Source: Microbacterium sp. 3J1
GTDB lineage: Bacteria; Actinomycetota; Actinomycetes; Actinomycetales; Microbacteriaceae
NCBI RefSeq assembly: GCF_001049495.1
Contig: NZ_CDWI01000011.1
Coordinates: forward strand, 1,039,903-1,103,902
Reading direction: 5' to 3'
Length of the DNA stretch: 64,000 nucleotides
This document shows positions 1-8,881 of this stretch, piece after piece; the stretch's first letter is position 1; each line of letters starts with the position of its first letter. A program made the translations under genes and the position numbers. Below the pieces are notes generated by a model that was not told the origin of the DNA, made no database searches, and saw only the letters and a program-made list of their open reading frames with translations.

Positions 1-174
1 GACGGGCAGTCCGAGCTCGGCCGCCGCCTGAGCGACCGGCGAGGGCGTCAGCTGCCTCTTGCGCCCGAGCGGCGCATCAGGGCGCGTGACGACCGCGGCG
101 ACGTCGTGCTCTGTCGCGAGGCGACGGAGGGTGGGGACCGCGGCGGTGGGTGTGCCGGCGAAGACGAGACGCAT
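1..174 (-). CDS. fmt: Methionyl-tRNA formyltransferase, 5' part (gene cut by window start)
   Basis: The first 58 codons of Fmt are visible, starting at the ATG at 174 and running off the left edge. The enzyme formylates initiator Met-tRNA using 10-formyl-tetrahydrofolate in the cytoplasm. The N-terminus [20 protein letters not shown] is the typical opening beta strand and glycine loop of the formyltransferase fold, followed by [15 protein letters not shown], the conserved RPD.P.GR segment of Fmt. It lies 54 bp downstream of priA on the same strand, the usual actinobacterial priA-fmt order, so it is probably the tail of the metK-priA-fmt transcript. The catalytic N-H-D residues lie outside the window. 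The identity is quite certain despite the truncation. Confidence 0.93.
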   Translation of the reverse strand, partial: MRLVFAGTPTAAVPTLRRLATEHDVAAVVTRPDAPLGRKRQLTPSPVAQAAAELGLPV

Positions 175-228
175 GAAGGTGCTCCGGAGGGATGCGAGGT
201 GGATCGGGAGAGCCGTGACCGGTACGGG

Positions 229-2184
229 TCAGAGCTCTGGGTCGAGGATATCGAGGCGAACCGTGAGCGGGCTCCGAGCCGACCTGGCCCTGCCGCGTCT
301 CGAGCTCACCGCTTCAGCGACGACGGCGGCGCGCAGCGTGGTCGCGACCTTCGTGCCCGCGCCGTAGTCGAACCGCACGAGCGCGCGCACCCGAGGCGGG
401 ACGTCGTCAGACTCCACGGGGACCGGCCCCAGCACCGCGTCGGACGGAAGCGCGAGCTCGTCGAGCGCGGCCAGACCGCGGGCGACGGCGGCCGTGGTGC
501 CCTCGACGAGCGCGACACGGGCCGCCGGGGGCATGTGCAGAGGCCCGCGCTCCGCCAGCTCGGCTCTCGCGTAGGTCGACTGCGTCCAGGTCGCGAGCGC
601 CCTGGCCACGCCTCCGTCGACGCCGACCAGGTGCACGGGCGCGCCGGGCGCCGCGAGCGCCGCCGCGTTCGACCACCAGCGCAGGCAGGCCTCGCCGATG
701 CGGAGATCGGGCGCCTGCAGCATCCGGGGTCCGTCGAGGAGCACCACCGCACGGTACCCGCCGTCCGCGATCGGCTCGGCGCCCCGCGTCGCGACGACGA
801 GCGCCGGCTTGTCGGCGACGCGTTCGACGGGGTGGGCGCTGTCGGCGACGATGACCCGGACGCCGGGGAACGCCTTGCCCAGCTCGTCTGCGGTGCGCTC
901 GCTTCCGGATGACGCGAGGCGGAGCTTCGTCGAGGAGCAGGCGGGGCACGCCCACGCCCGCGCTCCCCGCCCGCACCAGCCGCAGACCGGCACCGCGCCC
1001 CGATGCGTCGCCCCGAGGGGGCCTCCGCAGTGGGCGCAGCGAGCCGGGGCGCGGCATTCGGCGCACACGAGCGAGGGCGCGAAGCCCGGGCGGGAGACCT
1101 GCACCAGCACCGGCCCGTCGGCTGCGGCGTTACGCGCGGCGAGGAACGCGGAGGACGGCATCCGCTGGGCCGTCGGCTGCTCCATCTCGTGCGGAGTGCT
1201 GAGCACGATCCGCGGCAGAACCCGACGCGCGGCGCGGACATCCTTCAGCCACCCGTGCGCCACCAGTCGCTCGACGTCGGTCGTGCGCGTGTGCCCGACG
1301 AAGAGCAGCGCGGACTCCTCCTGCTCCTGACGGAGAAGGGCCGCGTCCCTGGCGTTGACGTAGGGCGCCAGGGGCTCGCCGAGCAGGGGGTCGCCATCGT
1401 CCCAGACGGCGACGAGCCCGGCGCGGACGGGGGCGTACACCGACGAGCGGTTGCCGACGACGATGCACGGCGCGTCTTCGAGGGAGCGCAGGAAGGCCCG
1501 GTAGCGCTCGGGGTTCGTCTGGCGCGAGTCGTAGCGCACCACGGCCTCCGCAGGCACCAGGACCTCGAGCGCGGAGAGCAGGCGATCGAGATCGCGGTGA
1601 TCCGGCACGATGAGGATGCTGGAGCGCCCGTCGCCGAGCATCCGCGCTGCCGAGGCCGCGAGCAGGGCAGACCATCCCTGCTCCCCCTCGTGTGCGACGG
1701 GGATGGCCTCGACGGCGGCACGGCCTCCGCCGCCCAGCACCTCTCCGAGGCCGTCGTAGGCGGCGATCAGATCATCCGCCGCGGTGAGGGCGTCCGCATC
1801 GGGAGCGACGGGCGTCGAATCGTCGGTCCACGCCTTCTCCACCCGCACCTGGCGCTTGGGGATCACCAGGCGCAGGATGTCGGATTCCGATCCTGCGGCG
1901 CGATCGGCCACCCGACGCGCGAGACGATGGAGCCTGTCGGGCAGCACCGACACGGGAGAGACGACGCTCTCCACCTCGGAGAGCGGCCGGTCGGCGTCAT
2001 CCTCGGAGCCGATCCCGACGACGTAGCCGTCGACCACTCGTCCCGCCGTGCGCAACGGCACTCGGACGCGCACGCCGAGCGGTACGTCGCCCAGCTCGAG
2101 AGGGAGGGCGTAGTCGAACAGCCTGTCGAGCTGCGGGAGCGGCGAGTCCAGGAGCACGCGCGCGATGCGCCGGCTCTGCGTCAT
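229..2184 (-). CDS. priA: Primosomal protein PriA, helicase-inactive actinobacterial type
   Basis: A 651-residue PriA homologue, the replication-restart factor that recognises forked DNA. The N-terminal DNA-binding part (RIARVLLDSPLPQLDRLFDYALP) and a cysteine-rich zinc region are kept; the latter begins LVCAECRAPARCAHCGG and continues with VCGWCGRG and ACPACSS. The helicase core is eroded: the region that should carry a Walker A loop reads AHEGEQGWSALLAASAARM, without GxGKT, and the DEEH-like Walker B position reads AVWDDGDPLLG. This loss is known for actinobacterial PriA, which is thought to act without unwinding. I chose the ATG at 2184 because a longer reading to 2301 would run deep into metK; with this start the gene begins 13 bp after the metK stop. 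Confidence 0.9.
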   Translation of the reverse strand: MTQSRRIARVLLDSPLPQLDRLFDYALPLELGDVPLGVRVRVPLRTAGRVVDGYVVGIGSEDDADRPLSEVESVVSPVSVLPDRLHRLARRVADRAAGSESDILRLVIPKRQVRVEKAWTDDSTPVAPDADALTAADDLIAAYDGLGEVLGGGGRAAVEAIPVAHEGEQGWSALLAASAARMLGDGRSSILIVPDHRDLDRLLSALEVLVPAEAVVRYDSRQTNPERYRAFLRSLEDAPCIVVGNRSSVYAPVRAGLVAVWDDGDPLLGEPLAPYVNARDAALLRQEQEESALLFVGHTRTTDVERLVAHGWLKDVRAARRVLPRIVLSTPHEMEQPTAQRMPSSAFLAARNAAADGPVLVQVSRPGFAPSLVCAECRAPARCAHCGGPLGATHRGAVPVCGWCGRGARAWACPACSSTKLRLASSGSERTADELGKAFPGVRVIVADSAHPVERVADKPALVVATRGAEPIADGGYRAVVLLDGPRMLQAPDLRIGEACLRWWSNAAALAAPGAPVHLVGVDGGVARALATWTQSTYARAELAERGPLHMPPAARVALVEGTTAAVARGLAALDELALPSDAVLGPVPVESDDVPPRVRALVRFDYGAGTKVATTLRAAVVAEAVSSRRGRARSARSPLTVRLDILDPEL

Positions 2185-2197
2185 GGCGGTCGGCCCG

Positions 2198-3391
2198 TCA
2201 GAGACCGGCAGCGCGCCGCAGCTCTTCTGCGCGGTCCGTGCGCTCCCAGGTGAACTCGGGAAGCTCGCGCCCGAAATGCCCGTATGCCGCGGTCTGCGCA
2301 TAGATCGGACGCAGCAGGTCGAGCTCTTCGATGATGGCCTGCGGACGGAGGTCGAAGACCTCGCTGATCGCGCGGGTGATCACCTCGTCCGACACCTTGC
2401 CGGTGCCGAAGGTCTCGACGTAGAGGCCGACGGGTCGTGCCACGCCGATGGCGTAGGCGACCTGCACCTCGAGCCGGTCCGCCAGCCCGGCGGCGACCGC
2501 GTTCTTCGCGACCCAACGCGTCGCGTACGCTCCGGAGCGATCGACCTTCGACGGGTCCTTGCCGCTGAAGGCGCCGCCGCCGTGGCGAGCCGCACCGCCG
2601 TAGGTGTCGATGATGATCTTGCGGCCGGTCAGACCCGCGTCGCCCTTCGGCCCGCCGGTGACGAACGGACCCGCCGGGTTGATGTAGTAGGTGAGGCCGT
2701 CGAGTTCGAGACCGGTCTCGGCGAGGATCGGGTCGATGACGTGCTCGCGGACCTGAGCTTTGAGGTCGTCCTGTGAGATGTCCGGGTTGTGCTGTGTGGA
2801 GAGCACGACCGCGTCGACCGTCTTCGGCGTGAAGCCCTCGTAGCCCAGGGTGACCTGCGTCTTGCCGTCAGGACGGAGGAAGGGCAGGAGACCCGAACGA
2901 CGCACCTCGGTGAGGCGCTCGGCGATGCGATGCGCCGTCCAGGCGGCCATCGGCATCAGCTGCGGGGTCTCGTTCGTGGCGAAGCCGAACATGATGCCCT
3001 GGTCGCCGGCGCCCAGCCCGTCGAGGGGATCGACCGACGAGCCGTCGCGGTGCTCCTGGGCGTTGTCGACGCCGTGCGCGATGTCCGTGGACTGCTCGCC
3101 CACCGACACGCTCACACCGCAGGAGTCGCCGTCGAAGCCGGTGTCGCTCGACGTGTAGCCGATGCCGTTGACGACCTGCCGCACGATCGTCGGGATGTCG
3201 ACGTACGCCTCGGTCCGGATCTCACCGGCGACGTGGACGAGGCCCGTGGTGACGAGCGTCTCGACCGCCACGCGGGAATCCCGGTCCTTCGCGATGAGCC
3301 CGTCGAGGATGCTGTCCGAGATCTGGTCGCAGATCTTGTCCGGGTGCCCCTCGGTGACGGATTCGGACGTGAACAGACGCAGGGCGCTCAT
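2198..3391 (-). CDS. metK: S-adenosylmethionine synthetase
   Basis: A 397-residue methionine adenosyltransferase, which makes SAM from methionine and ATP. Signature motifs are visible: [20 protein letters not shown] at the N-terminus (ATP and metal binding), [16 protein letters not shown] (signature 1) and [20 protein letters not shown] (signature 2). Length is normal for the family. The start ATG is preceded by GGAG five bases upstream. It lies between rpoZ and priA; the coaBC gene that often sits between rpoZ and metK in actinobacteria is absent. A hairpin after rpoZ and a TACGAT hexamer at 3409-3414 suggest metK also has its own promoter. There is no room for a SAM riboswitch in the 92-bp upstream gap. 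Confidence 0.97.
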   Translation of the reverse strand: MSALRLFTSESVTEGHPDKICDQISDSILDGLIAKDRDSRVAVETLVTTGLVHVAGEIRTEAYVDIPTIVRQVVNGIGYTSSDTGFDGDSCGVSVSVGEQSTDIAHGVDNAQEHRDGSSVDPLDGLGAGDQGIMFGFATNETPQLMPMAAWTAHRIAERLTEVRRSGLLPFLRPDGKTQVTLGYEGFTPKTVDAVVLSTQHNPDISQDDLKAQVREHVIDPILAETGLELDGLTYYINPAGPFVTGGPKGDAGLTGRKIIIDTYGGAARHGGGAFSGKDPSKVDRSGAYATRWVAKNAVAAGLADRLEVQVAYAIGVARPVGLYVETFGTGKVSDEVITRAISEVFDLRPQAIIEELDLLRPIYAQTAAYGHFGRELPEFTWERTDRAEELRRAAGL

Positions 3392-3408
3392 CAGTGCTCC
3401 AGAACGGG

Positions 3409-3414
3409 ATCGTA
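3409..3414 (-). promoter_or_regulatory. Putative -10 element for metK
   Basis: On the minus strand this reads TACGAT, a TANNNT-type hexamer, 17 nt upstream of the metK ATG. The leader would be about 10 nt and still include the GGAG ribosome binding site. It lies between the rpoZ terminator hairpin and metK. No clear -35 is visible. Confidence 0.35.
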
Positions 3415-3442
3415 CGACGGAAGGGGGTGATCCCCAGTCTGG

Positions 3443-3474
3443 ACCGTGCCGCCGACATCAGATGGCGGCACGGT
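3443..3474 (-). terminator. Hairpin terminator downstream of rpoZ
   Basis: A perfect 11-bp inverted repeat (ACCGTGCCGCC / GGCGGCACGGT) with a 10-nt loop sits 9 bp after the rpoZ stop and 50 bp before metK. There is no U-run on either side, which is usual for hairpin terminators in GC-rich actinobacteria. It probably attenuates transcription from rpoZ into metK. Confidence 0.6.
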
Positions 3475-3483
3475 CATCGAAGG

Positions 3484-3741
3484 TCACTCCGCGTGACGGA
3501 GGCGGAGCTTGTCCTCGTTGATCTCGTGCAGAGCGATGGTGAGCGGCTTGTCCTCGACCGACGAGTCGACGAGCGGGCCGACGTTGTCGAAGAGGTTGCC
3601 CTCGTGCAGGTCGGAGTAGTAGTCGTTGATCTGGCGGGCGCGCTTGGCGGCGTAGATCACGAGCTCGTACTTGGAGTCGACGCGGTCGAGAAGGTTGTCG
3701 ATGGGGGGATCGATGATGCCGTTGTTGTGGTGTCCGGCCAT
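3484..3741 (-). CDS. rpoZ: RNA polymerase omega subunit
   Basis: An 85-residue omega subunit, which helps fold beta-prime and assemble RNA polymerase. The conserved core reads [20 protein letters not shown] followed by AAKRARQIN, matching omega conserved regions; the C-terminal stretch ([15 protein letters not shown]) is also typical of actinobacterial omega. It follows gmk on the same strand after a 109-bp gap and is followed by a hairpin, so it may end the gmk-rpoZ transcript. The gap upstream contains one copy of a dispersed short repeat (3801-3823). Confidence 0.96.
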   Translation of the reverse strand: MAGHHNNGIIDPPIDNLLDRVDSKYELVIYAAKRARQINDYYSDLHEGNLFDNVGPLVDSSVEDKPLTIALHEINEDKLRLRHAE

Positions 3742-3800
3742 GATGAGACCTCCTGATCAGGCGACGGGATCGTCGCGAAGACGGTGCAATAGGCGCGCGA

Positions 3801-3823
3801 CCCTTCGACAAGCTCAGGGACCC
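3801..3823 (-). repeat. Dispersed short repeat, copy 1 (upstream of rpoZ)
   Basis: On the minus strand this reads GGGTCCCTGAGCTTGTCGAA then GGG. It shares the core TCCCTGAGC-NN-GTCGAAGGG with copies at 10023-10040 and 56473-56499. It lies in the 109-bp gmk-rpoZ gap, so it would be part of the rpoZ leader. Similar CCTGAGC..GTCGAAGG sequences are, to my knowledge, widely dispersed in Microbacteriaceae genomes. Confidence 0.6.
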
Positions 3824-3850
3824 AGGTGCTGCGAGAGCCTCGGAATCGTG

Positions 3851-4759
3851 TCAGCGCGCAGAGCTTGAAGACAATTCTACGACCTCGGCGGCTGCCGCGG
3901 CGACGTCCTCGTTCACGATGAGGTGGTCGAACTCGTTCTGAGCCGCCAGTTCCACCTTCGCGGTGCGGAGTCGCCGGGCTCGTTCCTCCGCGCCCTCGGT
4001 GCCACGACCGACCAGTCGCTGCACCAGTTCGTCCCACGTCGGGGGCAGCAGGAAGATGAGCGTCGCCGACGGCTCCGCCTTGCGCACCTGCCGTGCGCCC
4101 TGCAGGTCGATCTCCAGGAGCACGGTCTTCCCCGCGGCGAGGGCGGCGTCGATCGGGGCCCTCGGCGTGCCGTAGCGCGAGCGGTTGTGCACCACCGCGT
4201 ACTCGAGCAGCTCGTCGTCGGCGATCAGCCGATCGAACTCGGCATCGTCGACGAAGTAGTAGTGCACCCCGTCGATCTCGCCGGGACGGGGCGGGCGTGT
4301 CGTCGCGGAGACCGACAGGTGGATCTCGGGGTTGTGCTCGCGGATGTGCGCTGCGACGGTGCCCTTGCCCACGGCGGTCGGACCGGCGAGCACGAGCAGT
4401 CGGCTGCGGGCGCCTCGCGGCTCGAGCACCGGGAAACGCCCGTCGAGCCACCGCGAGAGTGCGACGCGCTGCCGCACGCCGAGTCCGCCCAGGCGTTTGA
4501 CGGGAGAGATCCCCAGCTCGTCGAGGATGCGGTCGCGCTTGCCCGCCCCGATCGCCGGGAGGGCGAGCAGGAAGTCGGTGATCCGCATCGAGCCCTCGAC
4601 CGAGTCGGCATCGGCCACGGCCTTCGCGAGGACCTTCTGCGGGGTCACCACGCGCGTCGTCAGATCGCGCTTGAGCGACGCGCGCGCACGGCGGCGCTCG
4701 ACCGCCTTGCGCGCCGCGGCGGCGCGGTCGACCTCGGGTACCGGACGAGCTTCAGCCAC
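3851..4759 (-). CDS. gmk: Guanylate kinase with N-terminal actinobacterial integration host factor (mIHF) domain
   Basis: A 302-residue fusion. Residues about 118-302 form guanylate kinase, which converts GMP and ATP to GDP and ADP: P-loop LAGPTAVGKGT (about 125-134), SVSATTRPPRPGEIDGVHYYF for GMP binding, and LEIDLQGARQV. Residues about 10-108 look like mIHF, the small DNA-binding nucleoid protein encoded next to gmk in Mycobacterium: AARKAVERRRARASLKRDL, LLALPAIGAGKRDRILDELG (helix-two-turn-helix-like) and RLGGLGVRQRVAL. Ordinary Gmk has about 200 residues, and no separate mihF gene is present nearby. It overlaps pyrF by 8 bp, so it is translationally coupled to pyrimidine synthesis. Whether the protein is cleaved or bifunctional cannot be told from the sequence. 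Confidence 0.93.
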   Translation of the reverse strand: MAEARPVPEVDRAAAARKAVERRRARASLKRDLTTRVVTPQKVLAKAVADADSVEGSMRITDFLLALPAIGAGKRDRILDELGISPVKRLGGLGVRQRVALSRWLDGRFPVLEPRGARSRLLVLAGPTAVGKGTVAAHIREHNPEIHLSVSATTRPPRPGEIDGVHYYFVDDAEFDRLIADDELLEYAVVHNRSRYGTPRAPIDAALAAGKTVLLEIDLQGARQVRKAEPSATLIFLLPPTWDELVQRLVGRGTEGAEERARRLRTAKVELAAQNEFDHLIVNEDVAAAAAEVVELSSSSAR

Positions 4760-5597
4760 GATCGACCTCCCTGTACTGCGCGACGCGGGCGTCGATGGCC
4801 TCGGCGAGCCCGGCAGGACCGGCCGAGAGGATGCTGCGGCTCTCGCTCGCGATGACGGAGCGACTCATCGAGCCGAACCGATGGCGGAGATCGTCCGGCG
4901 TGGCGCCCTGAGCGCCGAAGCCCGGAGCGAGGATGGGTGTGGGTGGCGTGAAGGCCGCGATGCCCGCATCCGTCCAGTCGACCGTCGCACCGATGACGAA
5001 GCCGAAGCTCCCCCACTCCCCCGGCGTGACCTGCTCGGCGTTGCGAGCGGACACCACGGAGACGATGTCGGCGGAGACGGCGCGACCGTTGACCGACACC
5101 GACCGCTGCAGGACGGTGGCCTCCGGGTTGCTCGTGGCGGCGAGGACGAAGAGTCCCTTCCCGTGCTCCTGGGCCACTCGGAACGCGCCGTCGAGCGCTC
5201 CGACACCGAGGAAGGGGTTCACGGTGAGAGCGTCGGCCTCGAGAGGCGACCCCGGGCTGAGCCATGCGGCGGCGTAGGCGTCCATCGTCGAGCCGATGTC
5301 GCCGCGCTTGGCGTCGGCGATCACGAGGAGGTCTGCGGCACGTGCAACGGCCATGACCTCCTCGAGCGCGGCGAAGCCCGCGGATCCGAAGCGCTCGAAG
5401 AAGGACACCTGGGGCTTGACGATCCCGACCCGACCCGCGGCGGCCTCGACCGTGCGGAGCCCGAACTCACGCACGCCCGCTGCGTCGACGCCGAGCCCCC
5501 AGTCGACCAGGAGGCCTTCGTGCGGATCGATGCCGACGCAGAGGGGCCCGCGCGCGTCGAGGACTGCGCGGACCCGCTCACCGAAGTGTTCGCTCAC
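4752..5597 (-). CDS. pyrF: Orotidine 5'-phosphate decarboxylase
   Basis: A 281-residue OMP decarboxylase of the longer actinobacterial/archaeal-like class; it makes UMP, the last step of pyrimidine biosynthesis. The substrate-binding start [12 protein letters not shown], the [11 protein letters not shown] strand and the catalytic [11 protein letters not shown] motif (the Asp-x-Lys...Asp charge array) are all present, followed by [11 protein letters not shown]. The start overlaps the carB stop by 4 bp (ATGA), and its 3' end overlaps the mIHF-Gmk gene by 8 bp, so the three are probably co-translated. Length and motifs are complete. Confidence 0.95.
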   Translation of the reverse strand: MSEHFGERVRAVLDARGPLCVGIDPHEGLLVDWGLGVDAAGVREFGLRTVEAAAGRVGIVKPQVSFFERFGSAGFAALEEVMAVARAADLLVIADAKRGDIGSTMDAYAAAWLSPGSPLEADALTVNPFLGVGALDGAFRVAQEHGKGLFVLAATSNPEATVLQRSVSVNGRAVSADIVSVVSARNAEQVTPGEWGSFGFVIGATVDWTDAGIAAFTPPTPILAPGFGAQGATPDDLRHRFGSMSRSVIASESRSILSAGPAGLAEAIDARVAQYREVDRG

Positions 5598-8500
5598 ACT
5601 GCGGCCCTGCGGTCGAGGGCGTACTCCTGGAGGCTCTTCACCTCGAAGCCCTCGTGCGCGGCATCCATTCCGCTCACCGCGGCGCCGAGAACGGCCATCG
5701 TGGTGAACAGCGCCTTGTCGGCGGCCACAGCCGCCGCGCGGATCTCGTAGCCGTCGGCACGCGCAGCGCCACCCGACGGGGTGTTCACGACGATGTCGAT
5801 CTCCCCGTCGTTGATGAGGTCGACGATGTTCCGCGCACCCGATTCCTGCGTCTCGCTGTACTTCTCGACGACGGTGACCGCGATGCCGTTGCGCGAGAGG
5901 ATCTCGGCCGTGCCCTCGGTCGCCACGATGGTGAAGCCGAGCTGCTGGAGGCGATGCGCGGGCAGGATCACGGCACGCTTGTCGGAGTCCGCGACGGAGA
6001 TGAAGACCGTGCCCGACGTCGGCATGCCACCGTACGCCGCAGCCTGGCTCTTCGCGAAGGCGGTCGGGAAGTCGCGGTCGATGCCCATGACCTCGCCGGT
6101 CGAGCGCATCTCCGGGCCGAGCACGGAGTCGACGGTCTTGCCGTCAGCGGTGCGGAAGCGCTTGAACGGCAGCACGGCCTCCTTGACCGAGACCGGCGCG
6201 TCGAGCGGCACCCGCGAACCGTCCTGCTCGGGCAGCATGCCCTCGGCGCGGAGTTCGGCGATCGTCGACCCGACCATGATGCGGCTGGCGGCCTTCGCCA
6301 TCGGGATGCCCAGCGCCTTCGACACGAACGGGACCGTGCGGCTGGCGCGCGGGTTCGCCTCGATGACGTAGAGCACGCCGGCGCTGATCGCGAACTGCAC
6401 GTTCAGCAGGCCGCGCACGCCGACTCCCTCGGCGATCGCCAGGGTCGCCTCGCGGACGCGATCGATGTCGGTGCGTCCCAGCGACACGGGGGGCAGGGTG
6501 CAGCTCGAGTCGCCGGAGTGGATGCCGGCCTCCTCCAGGTGCTCCATGACGCCGCCGATGTACAGGTCGGTGCCGTCGTACAGTGCGTCGACGTCGAGCT
6601 CGATCGCGTCGTCCAGGAAGCGGTCGACGAGCAGGGGCTTGCCCTCCTCGATCACGACCTCCCCCGCGGTGCGCACGAAGTAGTCGCGCAGGGACTCCGA
6701 GCTGTAGACGATCTCCATGCCGCGGCCGCCGAGCACGAAGCTCGGACGCACGAGAACGGGGTAGCCGATCTCCTCGGCGATCGTGACCGCGCCGTCGGCG
6801 TCGATCGCGGTGCCGTGACGGGGGGCGAGCAGACCCGCCGAGTCGAGGAGCTGCGAGAACAGCTCTCGCTCCTCGGCGATGTCGATGGCCTCGGGGCTCG
6901 TGCCGAGCACGGTGTAGCCTGCGGCCTCGATGCCCTTCGCGAGACCCAGGGGGGTCTGGCCGCCGAGCTGGCACACGACTCCGAGGATCGTGCCGCTCGC
7001 CGCCTCGGCGTCGAGCACCTCCAGCACGTCCTCCAGGGTCAGCGGCTCGAAGTAGAGGCGGTCGGACGTGTCGTAGTCGGTCGACACGGTCTCGGGGTTG
7101 CAGTTCACCATGACGGTCTCGAAGCCGGCATCCGACAGCGCGAACGACGCATGCACGCACGAGTAGTCGAACTCGACGCCCTGACCGATGCGGTTCGGGC
7201 CGGAGCCGATGATCACGACCTTCGTGCGGTCGGACGGCTGGACCTCGGTCTCGAAGTCGTAGCTCGAGTAGTGGTAGGGCGTGAGCGCCGGGAACTCGCC
7301 GGCGCAGGTGTCGACCGTCTTGTACACGGGGCGGATGCCGAAGCCGTGGCGCACGCCGCGGATCTCGGCCTCCTTCTCACCCCGCAGCTCGGCGAGCTGC
7401 GCATCCGAGAAGCCGTGCTCCTTGGCGTAGCGAAGTGTCGCCGCGTCGAGCTCGGGAGCCGTGCGCACGATCTCGGCGACCTCGTTGATGAGCACCATCT
7501 GGTCGAGGAACCAGGGGTCGATCGCCGTCGCCTCGAAGGCCTGCTCGATCGTCGCGCCCTTGCGCAGCGCCTGCTGCAGGGTCACGATGCGTCCGTCGGT
7601 GGGGATCCGCGAGATCTCGAGCAGCTCCTCGACCGAGCGGTCCTCGGTGCCCCAGTGGAAGCTGGAGCCGCGCTTCTCGAGCGAGCGGAGCGCCTTCTGC
7701 AGCGCTGTCGCGTAGTTGCGGCCGATCGCCATCGCCTCGCCCACGGACTTCATGGTGGTGGTGAGGGTCGCGTCGGCGGCGGGGAACTTCTCGAACGCGA
7801 AGCGCGGCACCTTGACGACGACGTAGTCGAGCGTGGGCTCGAAGCTCGCCGGGGTCACGCCGGTGATGTCGTTCGGGGTCTCGTCGAGGCGGTAGCCCAG
7901 CGCGAGCTTGGCGGCGAGCTTCGCGATCGGGAAGCCGGTGGCCTTCGATGCGAGCGCGCTGGAGCGGGAGACGCGGGGGTTCATCTCGATGACGATGATC
8001 CGTCCGGTGGCCGGATCCACTGCGAACTGGATGTTGCAGCCGCCGGTGTCGACGCCCACCGCGCGGATGATGTCGATGCCGATGTCGCGGAGCTTCTGGT
8101 ACTCGCGGTCGGTGAGCGTGAGCGCCGGGGCGACCGTGATCGAGTCACCGGTGTGCACGCCGACCGGGTCGACGTTCTCGATCGAGCAGACGACGACCGT
8201 GTTGTCGGCGGTGTCGCGCATGAGCTCGAGCTCGTACTCCTTCCAGCCGAGGATGGACTCCTCCAGGAGCACCTCGGTGGTCGGCGAGTCGCGCAGGCCG
8301 GCGCCGCCGATGCGGCGCAGATCCTGTTCGTCGTAGGCGAATCCGGAGCCGAGGCCGCCCATGGTGAACGACGGCCGGACGACGAGCGGGTAGCCCAGCT
8401 TCTCGGCACCGGCCAGGAGGTCGTCCATCGTGTGCGCGATGACGCTCTTCGCGACGTCCGCGCCCGCTTCGAGCACGAGCTCCTTGAAGATCTGCCGGTC

Positions 8501-8881
8501 CTCGCCCTTGCGGATGGCGTCGACCTTGGCGCCGATGAGCTCGACGTCGTACTTCTCGAGGATGCCGCGGTCGTGCAGCGCCATGGCGGCGTTGAGTGCG
8601 GTCTGCCCGCCGAGGGTCGGCAGGATGGCGTCGGGCTTCTCCTTGGCGATGATCGTCTCGATGACCTCGGGGGTGATCGGCTCGATGTACGTCGCATCGG
8701 CGAAGTCGGGGTCGGTCATGATCGTGGCCGGGTTGGAGTTCACCAGGATGACCCTGACGCCCTCCTCGCGGAGCACACGGCAGGCCTGGGTGCCTGAGTA
8801 GTCGAACTCGCAGGCCTGACCGATGACGATCGGGCCGGAGCCGATGACGAGAACGGAGCTGATGTCGTCGCGCTTGGGCAT
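5594..8881 (-). CDS. carB: Carbamoyl-phosphate synthase large subunit
   Basis: A 1095-residue CarB that makes carbamoyl phosphate from bicarbonate, ammonia (channelled from CarA) and 2 ATP, feeding pyrimidine and arginine synthesis. Two homologous ATP-grasp halves are visible: the first begins [20 protein letters not shown] with [10 protein letters not shown] and [20 protein letters not shown]; the second has [20 protein letters not shown] and [18 protein letters not shown]. The C-terminal MGS-like allosteric domain follows ([20 protein letters not shown] and [18 protein letters not shown]), where UMP or ornithine effectors bind in other species. The ATG overlaps the carA TAA by one base (TAATG). 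The open frame continues upstream through carA, but that extension is antisense noise. Confidence 0.97.
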   Translation of the reverse strand: MPKRDDISSVLVIGSGPIVIGQACEFDYSGTQACRVLREEGVRVILVNSNPATIMTDPDFADATYIEPITPEVIETIIAKEKPDAILPTLGGQTALNAAMALHDRGILEKYDVELIGAKVDAIRKGEDRQIFKELVLEAGADVAKSVIAHTMDDLLAGAEKLGYPLVVRPSFTMGGLGSGFAYDEQDLRRIGGAGLRDSPTTEVLLEESILGWKEYELELMRDTADNTVVVCSIENVDPVGVHTGDSITVAPALTLTDREYQKLRDIGIDIIRAVGVDTGGCNIQFAVDPATGRIIVIEMNPRVSRSSALASKATGFPIAKLAAKLALGYRLDETPNDITGVTPASFEPTLDYVVVKVPRFAFEKFPAADATLTTTMKSVGEAMAIGRNYATALQKALRSLEKRGSSFHWGTEDRSVEELLEISRIPTDGRIVTLQQALRKGATIEQAFEATAIDPWFLDQMVLINEVAEIVRTAPELDAATLRYAKEHGFSDAQLAELRGEKEAEIRGVRHGFGIRPVYKTVDTCAGEFPALTPYHYSSYDFETEVQPSDRTKVVIIGSGPNRIGQGVEFDYSCVHASFALSDAGFETVMVNCNPETVSTDYDTSDRLYFEPLTLEDVLEVLDAEAASGTILGVVCQLGGQTPLGLAKGIEAAGYTVLGTSPEAIDIAEERELFSQLLDSAGLLAPRHGTAIDADGAVTIAEEIGYPVLVRPSFVLGGRGMEIVYSSESLRDYFVRTAGEVVIEEGKPLLVDRFLDDAIELDVDALYDGTDLYIGGVMEHLEEAGIHSGDSSCTLPPVSLGRTDIDRVREATLAIAEGVGVRGLLNVQFAISAGVLYVIEANPRASRTVPFVSKALGIPMAKAASRIMVGSTIAELRAEGMLPEQDGSRVPLDAPVSVKEAVLPFKRFRTADGKTVDSVLGPEMRSTGEVMGIDRDFPTAFAKSQAAAYGGMPTSGTVFISVADSDKRAVILPAHRLQQLGFTIVATEGTAEILSRNGIAVTVVEKYSETQESGARNIVDLINDGEIDIVVNTPSGGAARADGYEIRAAAVAADKALFTTMAVLGAAVSGMDAAHEGFEVKSLQEYALDRRAAV

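Noticed and set aside
3392..3483. SAM riboswitch upstream of metK
   Set aside because: The gap is 92 bp, partly filled by the rpoZ terminator; no riboswitch-like multi-helix structure is visible.
5654..8797. Plus-strand open frame of 1047 codons opposite carB
   Set aside because: Antisense of carB; no family features and it disagrees with operon direction.
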